DNA of 64,000 nucleotides from assembly GCA_963573305.1 (NCBI GenBank), contig OY754329.1, positions 134,713,422-134,777,421 on the forward strand. Reading direction: 5' to 3'. The notes under the pieces were generated by a model. That model was not told the DNA's origin. It did not search any database and saw only the letters and a list, made by a program, of their open reading frames with translations. Below are positions 55,803 through 64,000 of this stretch, in pieces. This stretch comes from Pyrrhosoma nymphula. Its lineage: Eukaryota > Arthropoda > Insecta > Odonata > Coenagrionidae. The first letter of the stretch is position 1. Each line of letters opens with the position of its first letter. The position numbers were made by a program, and so were the translations under genes.

Positions 55803-56225
55803 TTGATTGGGATTGGTATGAGATTGGGAGTCAACGAGGAAATAGTTAGAAGGACCTCAGACGAAGGAATGAAATGGAGATACTATCTCACTTTCGTTAG
55901 GAAACATCTAGAGTACGCCGAATATACATTTGAGACACGTCACAAAAGGATTTTATCGGCAAGTTCAATAAAATATCAAGGAAAGTCTCCCGCTTAATTA
56001 AAAACTGCCATGAGGGAGTAAGGAGTATGACAAAACTATAAGAAGCACTGGATTGGGAGTCGATAGATATTAAAAGGTCACTCGCTATGGTAAGTATGAT
56101 TAAAGAAATTGTATGTAAAGAGTTTCAGGCCAACACGGCGGATATCAATTTATCCTTAAATTACATGTATTGGGCAGACGAAAGCAAGAAAATGAGAGAA
56201 AATCACTGTAGAACATATTAGTCAT
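55803..56225 (+). mobile_element. LINE reverse-transcriptase C-terminal remnant (second type)
   Basis: VRKHLEYAEYTFETRHKR (about 55896-55950) is the 'vRphLEYas.vWdP' block, followed after a frame change by VSRLIKNCHEGVRSMTKL and EALDWESIDIKRSLAMVSMI ('aaRfv...y....svt.mL..LgWesLe.RR...rl.m'). This differs from the 'RNEEVL' type at 61509, so at least two LINE lineages are present. Broken by stops. Confidence 0.65.
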
Positions 56226-56872
56226 TAATGCATCAATATTTTTAACATTGAATGAGGATCTTTTTACTCCTTATCATTGAATAGAGGTTTTAAAACCTGT
56301 TTAAAGCTTTTCAAAATTTAGTTATAGTTTTTGATTGTATCGTACTCGACACATAGGTCATTATCAAATGAGCTGAGATGACTCCGGAGGCATGTGACGG
56401 ATTCGGAACACCTGGCATAAAAGGGTAAAATAATTCTTTCTTCTATTGCACCATTAACAACAATAATGTTAGTGGTGACAATATTTGGCGTCGTTTTCAT
56501 GCTCTTTTTTAATTTTCCATGTCTGCTGATAAATTTCATGTTCCATGTGTTTGTAATTTTATAATCAAGTTGTGCATGTCAGCGTCAATGTTAAGTTTTA
56601 CTAAAAACTGACCTCGCAAGAGTTTGTTTTCTGCATAAATAAGTATCTCCTAGAATCATGAATAAGTGGGTTAAGTACTACGAACCAGCAGTAGGCGGCC
56701 GCGGGAGGGTACGAGGTATGTGATACCCAGTGGCCTGGAGCTGGGACGAGTGTCGCGAGCCTGGTGTGGAATCGCACCATGCCACACACCCTGGAGGCGG
56801 GTTACTCGTAGTATTTCGTATAAGTAATTGATCTACATCTGCGACTACACTATTACAGCAAATAAAACAGCA
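56226..56872. other. No gene recognised
   Basis: A GC-richer patch 56690-56810 has a loose TACTACGA/TCGTAGTA pair (about 56677 and 56806) that may be ends of a small MITE. Confidence 0.3.
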
Positions 56873-57465
56873 TGAGAGTGATTACAAAAGAATGCTTCGG
56901 TTTCAAAGATCTGTATTTTTCAAATAGTACGAGCTACAGAGCTGTTAGACCTCTTAAAATGACCGGCACATTCTCTATTTTTTAAAAAACATCACAAATG
57001 TTAAATATGTCCTCCTTGAGTAACCCGAACAATGTCCATTCGATATTCAATGTCCTCCCAAACTCTGTGAAGTATGTCAGCAGTTACTGTCTTCACAGCC
57101 AAAGTTAAGCGTGCTTTCAATTACTCGCTGTTAGTAGGCAATGGCGGCACAAAGACTTGACCATTGACATATCCCCACAACAAAAATTACATGGTGAGAG
57201 ATCAGATGACCTCGGAGGCCACAGATGAAGGGCAAAGTCTTGCCTTGCAGACCCATATTCCATGCCAATCCATATATGTGGGTTGGTCTCTTTAGGATGG
57301 AGTTCGGGCTACTCAAGGGTGACAAATTGAACATTTGTGATGCTTTTTCCAGCAAAACAAGAGAATTTACCGATCATTTTAAGAGGTCGCGCAGCTCTGT
57401 AGCTCGTACCGTTTGAAAATTAGAGATATTTGAAACTGACGCATTCTTTTGTAATTACCCTGTAT
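56873..57465 (-). mobile_element. Mariner-superfamily transposase remnant folded on itself
   Basis: The minus strand around 57221 reads WPPRSSDLSPCNF; in a shifted frame it continues GYVNGQVFVPPLP, then LAVKTVTADILHRVWEDIE to an IVRVTQGGHI end near 57005. This is the C-terminal part of an IS630/Tc1/mariner-type transposase after its last catalytic acidic residue. The right part (57300-57465) is a second, inverted copy of the same terminus. The outer ends share ATTACAAAAGAATGC, with TACAGGGTAATTACAAAAG on the right. ACTATTACAGCAAATA (56849) and ACTATTACAACAAATA (57466) flank the structure. Confidence 0.6.
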
Positions 57466-57635
57466 ACTATTACAACAAATAGAGATTTGAGGCTCCAGCC
57501 CGGCACTTTCCGTCCTACCAAATTCCCTTTCCTTTACTGTTTTTTATGTTAAGCGTCCTAAAAACCCCTGCCACATCCAGTAGAATTTAGTGAACGTAGG
57601 CTAATCGTAGGCTCTGATTGAAAGAAGATTAAACC
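57466..57635. other. Spacer between transposon remnants
   Basis: Nothing recognised. Confidence 0.4.
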
Positions 57636-57639
57636 AACC

Positions 57640-58432
57640 GTTTGTATTTTAGGGAATATCCCCTGCACAAAACCTTCCTACTCAAGATGCCTGCAAACCC
57701 AAAAGATCCCGTGCGGGATGGGCGATCCCTCATCGGGCGCCTCCCCATGAGGCAGATTGGGGAAGGCTCACCAGATATGGTGGAAACTGGGGATATAAAA
57801 TATCCGTACCAAACCAAACCTGCTGTTTGGCACTTTGGTGTTGGTTCATCAGAGGCGGGGGGGAACAAAACCCAATAAATCATCGCCTGGTCCTCCAGGA
57901 GTTTTGCGTGGGGCTAACATTCCAACCAAGTAAAACGACTTTTCGTCATGAAAAAAAAGCCGCGGAATAGAGGGAAATCTTGGAAAAAGGTTCGGAACCG
58001 AAGTAAGGACATGAGTAATGGACTGCGGAAAAAATATAAAACATGACATGGTGTTTGCTACTTTGAATGTGAGAAGAACTAAATGCAAAGTAGAAGATAT
58101 GCTCCTAAATGCTTGTGTCCTTCTCTGCTACGCAATATTAACAGCACGTCTTGCATGAATCCTATAATACTCTCGTATCTATGTGCATTTCTATAGCTGC
58201 TAAACAATAACGTAAACAGTCTCTCTAACATTGGTAGCATACCTATAGTGTAGTGCGTGTTTGTAAAATTTCGCCTCCTGACAAGTATTAGTACATTTTT
58301 TTTCTAATACAGCAATAGTCGCAGTTAAATTAAATAACAAAGCGTATAGTGTTATGCATGTTGGTGATAACTCACTCCCTGCCACACAACATTGCGGTGG
58401 CTTACAGGGTATTACGTAGATGTAGATGAGGA
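57640..58432 (+). mobile_element. LINE 5' (endonuclease start) fragment joined to a LINE 3' end
   Basis: 57811-57849 encodes YPYQTKPAVWHFG and 58057-58107 encodes ATLNVRRTKCKVEDMLL, the 'laTlNVRsL...gKvedm' start of a LINE apurinic endonuclease, in different frames. The endonuclease body and reverse transcriptase are missing. At 58376-58432 comes CTCCCTGCCACACAACATTG and TACAGGGTATTACGTAGATG, the 3'-end family also seen at 26790 and 48840. An internal deletion of several kilobases is the simplest explanation. Confidence 0.55.
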
Positions 58433-58569
58433 AGAATGGTAGTTAAAGGGTATGAAGAGATGGCGAAGGGCAGGAGACTTTGGAGGGAATAAGTAAGTGT
58501 TCGAGGCTAAAGCTCACTCCGGCCAGTAGCACCAGACAAGAAGAACCCAAAAGGTGTTATAATGCGGCA
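58433..58569. other. Spacer
   Basis: Short purine-rich stretch; nothing recognised. Confidence 0.4.
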
Positions 58570-58640
58570 AAACTTGTTTTCCGGCATCAGTAACCTGATG
58601 AAGATGCCGGAGTCAAACATCGAAATGTCGCGTCGGGGGC
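58570..58640 (+). ncRNA. Hammerhead-like motif with a truncated mirror copy
   Basis: CTGATGA (58595-58601), one extra A, stem II GATG/CATC over an 11-nt loop, GAAA (58622-58625), then T and GTC (58627-58629). Immediately upstream CCGGCATC (58581-58588) mirrors GATGCCGG (58603-58610), the stub of an inverted second copy. Full core except that stem III is a U-G pair. Confidence 0.45.
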
Positions 58641-58933
58641 AGAATCTCTCACCCGAAAGAAATCTCATGAACATTTCACCAGAAGCATTCTCCAGTAAAG
58701 TATCAAACTCTATAAACTTGTTTGGAATCGGGGTCAGACAGGTTTCTAGTAATTATAAATAAAATAAATGGCTCTCAACGTCAATTCGTAAAATTTTCCC
58801 ATAGTGTGTCACAACACTTTCGGGTGGTATGCAGCATAACTTTCACGGGTCAGTTTAGAAATTTGCACAGTGCTTTCTCTGCAGTATTAAAACATAAAAA
58901 CAAAAATGAAAGATATTTTTGAACCTTTCATTT
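58641..58933. other. No gene recognised
   Basis: Nothing recognised. Confidence 0.4.
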
Positions 58934-59190
58934 AGACGGGGAAAATAAAAAATAACTCTGCGAATACCACTTTTAAGATTTTATTGACACGACGATTCGA
59001 CTTCGTGTCATCTTCAGGTGAAATTACATTTTTTTAGCATACATAAAAGTTCATGGAAGGGTGGGGGAAGTATTGCATATTGCAAAGATGCAATTTAACC
59101 TGAAGATGACACGGAGCGTCAAAATCCGGGTCATCCCAATAAATCATTAAAAGTGGTATTCACAGAGTTATTTTTCATTTTCTCCGTAAT
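58934..59190. mobile_element. Foldback with mirrored hammerhead-like tails
   Basis: The left arm (about 58936-59030) and right arm (about 59090-59187) share GAATACCACTTTTAA inverted and AAATAACTCTG at the ends. The left, on the minus strand, reads CTGAAGA, T, GACACGAAGTC, GAATCGTCGTGTCAATAAAA. The right, on the plus strand (from about 59099), reads CTGAAGA, T, GACACGGAGCGTC, then AAAATCCGGGTC. Both are decayed versions of one motif followed by AATAAA. Confidence 0.55.
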
Positions 59191-59944
59191 GGATAAATAC
59201 CATCAAATCAAGCCTGAAATCGTTTTCCTCTGCTTTCATTTTGAATTTTTGCAAGGAAAGAAGAATATATATTTTTTTGGTATTAATCATTGCATTAAAT
59301 TATTAAATCAATTCACATATTTGTTTCTAAGTCTTTAATTACGACACAGGCTCATTCAGCGATATATATGACTATGTAAATAACAGTTTAATTGTTGTCA
59401 GGGTCGTAAAGTACTTATTTTTGAAGAATGTTTAATTATTAAACTCAAAAAGCTATAATGATTGATGCATGTTTTCACTGTTCCATTTATATTACATTGT
59501 ATTCTGTTAGTAGTGTTAACTAACATAGAAGTGTAAAAAAATAACTACTGCAGATTACGGACAAAGGTGCTTATGTTATAAAAAGCTCCAAATTCTCTGT
59601 TAGCTCAAACACAAGCCTCTAAAAATGTATCTTAATGCTTTACTTTAACTTCACATTTCAAACCATGGGTTATTTACTAAATTATCCAGCACCAATGATA
59701 GCATCTATGTGATTGTAGTTGCAACACACTTATTCTATGTTTTTGTCTTTGTATTTCATTTGTGATGGTCGAGTCGGTGACCCCAAAACGGAGATACTGT
59801 CCAATGGGGCACCTATATTCCAGACAAATCATTGTATAAATAATAATTGTATTTATCTAATCTGGAATAAAAATCATTATTATTATATGGAACTTTCCCT
59901 GACAGGAACGAACTACAATGAATCGTAGCATAAAATTGGAAGTG
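59191..59944. other. No gene recognised; AT-rich
   Basis: Nothing recognised. Confidence 0.4.
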
Positions 59945-60510
59945 TTAAGGTAGTTTGAGTGATACATCAATTCACATAAAATGCAATGAATTTGGCCTCA
60001 TTATGAAGAAAAAGATCTCATCTTTCCAATGATAACAAAATATCAGCCAATTACTAATATTCTTTTAGAGTTATTAGCTAAAAATACCAGCAATTTTTCG
60101 TGGGAAATGGTACGGGTATGCACTCCGGAGAAACTTTATTATAAAAAATGTGGTCTTTCATACTCATAGATCTCGTTAGAAATTTAACATTGTGTAGTCT
60201 GTATGCTTTCTCAACCAGTTTTAAAAATAAATCAATTACTTGCCGCAGTAATTTTTACACGATCACAAAAAATAATCTTCGGTTTGCTGTTTTCAGTGTA
60301 CGGTGTGAAAAAAATTATTCAAATTTTTTAACCTAAAATAAATATATTTTTTCTAATTACTGAGACTACCAGTAATTAAAAAAAAGGTTTTTGCGTGATT
60401 AATTTTACAATAATTACTTCATGCTTCTTACATTCGCTTGAATAATTTTGCAAATAAAATTTTGATATGGTCTCTGCTATGACAAGGGAAAAATCTCAAA
60501 CTATCTGGAA
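59945..60510 (-). repeat. TTAA-family MITE, nearly full minus copy
   Basis: TTAAGGTAGTTTGAGTGATA at 59945-59964 is the reverse complement of the 3' end of 62141-62687. The right end (about 60460-60510, GACAAGGGAAAAATCTCAAA) corresponds to the inverted 5' end. TTAA is intact only on the left. Confidence 0.6.
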
Positions 60511-61508
60511 TGATAGAGTATAGTTTTTGTTCCAATCAGTTGTTACGACCCTGATTGATTTTTCAGGGAGGTGATCACGATAATGGGACGAGAAATTACC
60601 TAGATGACAGAACAAGTAAGTGTTTTTCTTCAGGAGAATATGAGTGATACCGACCAGTTGGAGCATCAAAGGAGAGACTAGAATTGAAAGAAACTCCAGG
60701 GATTACTTATACAGTTTTGCAGCATATTGAAATGGACCAAAAGGGAGGCATTTAATTTATTGCTGCGCTTCAACTCTTCCCTTGGACATTTTCCTGATTC
60801 GATTTCCTCCTTTGAACCCTCCCCAACTTCCTCCTTTTCCTCATTCTATCAGCTTACATTTTCCATTCATGCTTACAGTCATCCATGAAAAGACTACAAA
60901 ATATACCCATTTCCTCACATAACGTCATTTGAAATATAAATCTCCGCTTCCCTTTGGAATGATCAGGAAAACGATTCTCTTCTAAGGACAAGGAAGTCAC
61001 TTTGAAAAATTGTCCACGGCCAACTAAAAGAAATATCCAGGAAAGATGAATAGCTCCATAATGCGCCATTAGAGGATAAAAACCTAACTTCACAGAGCCC
61101 AACAACGTCACTTTAACCATTCCCGCCATTAAGGTAGTTGGAGTGGGCGCTTGCACCGGTGGTCAATGATCAAAGCTGTTACGTGGGCGTGGCCGGCCCG
61201 CCATCTTTGTTCACCCCGATTTACCTTAGCGATTACGGGATGACGCAATAATGTAGCAATTTTACGATGTTTTCCATCAAAAACTCACACAAAACCAATA
61301 TGTTTTTACTACTTGAAAATGCATTCTTCATATATGTATAATTTATTATTTATTTAAATTAACAACAATCCGTATTCCCAGCGATAAAACCATAGTAAAA
61401 TTGAGTAGAATCAATAGCTCGGAGTAACTAATTCATGTGTTTCAAGAGTTATTTATCTTATATTTTCAACAGAAGGCTGTATTTCTCGCTTTATATCCGC
61501 TTATGAAG
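60511..61508. other. No gene recognised
   Basis: A 100-codon minus-strand frame (60854-61156) has no recognisable domain. Confidence 0.4.
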
Positions 61509-61910
61509 CCACTCGTCCGAGTTATACAAAGGCAAGCAACGAAGGAAAACTTTTGAATTATGGTGCTACCGCTGGATGTTACAAATACCCTGGGTGGACC
61601 GAGTAAAAAATGAAGAGGTGCTACAGACAGTGGGAGAGAAAAAGTGCCTGCTGGATATGATGAAGAAACGGAAAGCAACTCTTATCGGACATATTTTGAG
61701 GCACGTAGGCGTTGTGAAGAGCATCTTGGATGGCTCAGTTGAGGTAAAAACTTCAGAGAAAGGCCTAGGCTGTCCTATGTGGAGCAGATCATGGAGGAGC
61801 TAGGTTGTGGTTCCTATGCAGAGTTGAAGATGCTGGCTCAGGACCGAAAACAATGGAGGACTGCTGCAAACCAATCCTAGGATTGTGAACGAGAGAGAGA
61901 GAGAGAGATG
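61509..61910 (+). mobile_element. LINE reverse-transcriptase C-terminal remnant plus (GA)n
   Basis: ELWCYRWMLQIPWVDRVKNE (from about 61554), VLQTVGEKKCLLDMMKKRKA and TLIGHILRHVGVVKSIL match the 'mWCyRRmLrIsWtd.vrNeeVL..vge' and 'GHilRh' blocks. A one-base shift near 61745 moves the 'GRPR' continuation (LSYVEQIMEELGCGSY) to another frame, which ends in WRTAANQS. A (GA)n tract at 61886-61906 follows. Among the better-preserved fragments here. Confidence 0.75.
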
Positions 61911-62140
61911 AGTCCGTGCTATCCAAAGGCATGCAAGGAAAGAACAGAGAGAAGCAATATGATTGATACTTTGGTTGTCAGGTTAAATTTTGATGACGTA
62001 ATACTCTCTCTATCAACCTCAATGATTCACACATATTGCAATATGATCTTCCAATCATAGAGCTGTCAAATTTTAAGAATGTATTAATAATTTACAATCA
62101 CTTTAAAAGGGCTAACTAGTATTTGATGAATGCCTGCAGC
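61911..62140. other. Spacer
   Basis: Nothing recognised. Confidence 0.4.
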
Positions 62141-62687
62141 TTAAGGTAGGTAGAGCGGGATATTTCCCTAGTCATAATGGATACCATTTTTGGGTTATAT
62201 TTTTTTAATTTCAGTGTCTGTAATAAGTATGAAGTAAATATTTATGGTGTAAAAATGTAGTTATATATTTAAAAAATTCTCAATAAGTAAATAAATATTC
62301 CTGCATAAGTCTCAAACTTGGCTCATTTTTTCACGCCGTTCGGTGAAAACAGAAGTTTTTTTTGCGATTCTGTAAAAAATAACTGGAGTGAGTATTTGAT
62401 TAATTTCTATAAACAGTTAAGAAAACATAGTAACTACACACTATTAGTTTTTTGACAAAATCTCGGTGCTAGAAATTTCTAATTTTTTCAATACTTTCCC
62501 TCTGGAGCGCACAGCTGTAATCTATCCCCTGTAAAACAGCTTAAATGTTTAGGCAAATGCATGGAAAGTAGTTCTGGAAGGGTTATATATTTTGATCTCA
62601 TTAAAAATATGGGTATTTTTTTTCTTTAAAATGACGTAAAATTCATCAAATTCTAGGTGAATTGATTTATCACTCAAACTACCTCCA
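62141..62687 (+). repeat. TTAA-family MITE, full copy
   Basis: Starts TTAAGGTAGGTAGAGCGG at 62141 and ends CACTCAAACTACCTCCA, where TCCA (62684-62687) replaces TTAA. It aligns end to end with 40892-41554 except for the 94-bp insert there. Confidence 0.65.
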
Positions 62688-63465
62688 CCGTAAAATGACA
62701 TATGGCATTTTATTCATACTATGGGTTGGGATCACGGTTCCATCTTTTCCGTTGCTGTTATCGTTGCCCAAAACGAACACTGATCTATATAGGCAATGCT
62801 CACAGCTTATGTACTAAAAATGCACTCCATCGGTTAAAATAAGTGATTTGAAGGACCTATAAAACGTTTGAAGAATTGCGATCACGTTTTCCATCTCATG
62901 GGCGCTATTGAAAAAAAGACGGTAACGCGAGCGCACGTACTATTGGGAACGGTGATCACCCCCCTGGCTACTTTCTGGCAGATTGTGAAAAAGCTTGTTC
63001 TTTATCTGATATGAACAAATAAATGTTACCTGTTCACGCTATTTTATCGCAGATTGAACTCGAAATTACATGGTTTTCAATGGTAGAACGGGGGAAACAC
63101 GAGGGAAAATAGTGTTTTTCCATACAGTAGAAATGCCATTTCCATGGAAAACTAGTGAAAACACAACAATTGAAGTGAAAATGTAATAATTTAATAGAAT
63201 TGGCGCTGCAGTCGACTCCAACGGAAGGAAACTGTGTTCACTGAAAATATATTCGACGAATAGCATGCATATTTACAGCAATAATTTTGTTTCCAAACCC
63301 CTACGTTTTGTGCTAACTGAAAGCAATATTTATTTGACAATAAGTATGAATTCAGGATTCGTATTGACTAATACATTCGAGATGCAGCTTCCTAGAGATA
63401 CAATTTTCTGGAAAAACGTATTTAAATTTAAGTTCTCATCAACAGGCATTAATTAGAACATAATT
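62688..63465. other. No gene recognised
   Basis: AT-rich; nothing recognised. Confidence 0.4.
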
Positions 63466-63469
63466 TTAC

Positions 63470-64000
63470 TGCCACTCTTCACTTTACAATCCCTACTGTT
63501 AACCCCTTGTACACTCCATAAGTAATCACCTTGACAGCCTTCAAGATTTTCTTTATGTATCCCATCCTTGGTCAACCTCTGTCATCCTTCCCATTGATTT
63601 CTCTTTCCGCTAATGCTTTCAATAGGCTATTGTGTCACAAGAAAGTGTCCGATTCTACAATCTGAATGCTAAATCCAAGGAGGCGCATCTTCTTTCCCTT
63701 AGAGATTGTATAGAGCATATTCTCTCACCAAATCTTCAATGCTGATTCTCTTCGTCCATTTGGCTTTCATCATCCTACTATGACACCACATCTCTAATTC
63801 TTCCCATATCCCTTTTGCTTGGCATCTGCTAGTATAGTACATGTTTCACTGCCATTTAAGAGCATGCTCAAATATATGTTTTAATAAAATGCTTCCTTAC
63901 AATCAGGCTTATGTAACTAGCTGTTCGCTGACTCTTCTTTCTAGAGAATGATGTCTTTGTTTGGGCTGTTCTACTTACAATATCTTACTTGCTTCTACCA
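63470..64000 (-). mobile_element. LINE reverse-transcriptase C-terminal remnant, running off the window
   Basis: The minus strand encodes VRKHFIKTYI near 63885, then KWTKRISIEDLVRE at about 63727-63768, and later AEREINGKDDRG and KKILKAVKVITYGVYKG. These are the 'lrkrfiktyvws', 'isWtdrisnEevl', 'aereinGk..rGrpR' and 'k.y...k' blocks. Stops interrupt it. Its 5' part may continue beyond 64000, so a longer copy is possible. Confidence 0.6.

Noticed and set aside
1..64000. CRISPR arrays, operons, prokaryotic or organelle genes
   Set aside because: No regularly spaced direct repeats, no long contiguous ORFs, and many eukaryotic transposon signatures.

Overview
This window looks like AT-rich, repeat-laden nuclear DNA of an animal, most likely an arthropod. 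The basis is the mix of degraded LINE (non-LTR retrotransposon) reverse-transcriptase tails, tRNA-derived SINE-like units, MITE-like foldbacks, a Helitron-like 5' end and a mariner-superfamily (IS630/Tc1/mariner) transposase remnant. The species cannot be told from the sequence. I could not recognise any intact host protein-coding gene. Apart from one small Helitron-like exon, the open frames are short or low-complexity, or lie inside repeats. The window therefore reads as intergenic or intronic DNA with a few GC-rich, CpG-rich islands that may mark promoters of genes whose coding exons lie elsewhere.

Layout. 1-10 kb: a GGTTAAC-palindrome repeat, a foldback, a minus-strand LINE tail, a tRNA-like unit, two head-to-head foldbacks carrying hammerhead-like motifs, and a LINE split by a SINE-like insertion. 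10-19 kb: a GC-rich block with a well-spaced TATA/Inr pair, three minus-strand LINE fragments, a hairpin repeat, a perfect 68-bp palindrome and a purine-rich block. 20-26 kb: a large foldback (20535-21045), two further hammerhead-like motifs (the best is at 25078-25110) and a 235-bp tandem duplication, one copy of which holds a SINE with exact 12-bp target-site duplications. 26-36 kb: mostly featureless AT-rich DNA, a 564-bp element with terminal inverted repeats, a foldback nested in an older MITE, and a 415-bp foldback. 36-42 kb: mostly featureless, then a TTAA-flanked MITE carrying a 94-bp insert that recurs 480 bp away. 42-48 kb: two CpG-rich islands, SINE-like units and a nearly perfect 208-bp foldback with two mirrored hammerhead-like cores. 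48-64 kb: LINE pieces, a Helitron-like 5' end, a folded transposase remnant and several TTAA-family copies.

The most interesting signal is a recurrent RNA-like motif: CUGANGA, one extra nucleotide, a hairpin, then GAAA and usually ACGUC or a two-base-pair stem with a tetraloop and an H-type cleavage base. I find it at about ten loci, at least six of them as mirror-image head-to-head pairs. Three of these small units (about 190-210 bp) have 12-14 bp direct flanking repeats. The motif matches the hammerhead ribozyme core, and hammerheads are known in Penelope-like retroelements. My reading is that these are short, non-autonomous, Penelope-related or retrozyme-like insertions deposited as inverted pairs. 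No cleavage or family assignment can be proved from sequence alone. A second multi-copy family (seven partial or full copies, about 550 bp, TTAA at its ends) looks like a piggyBac-type MITE.
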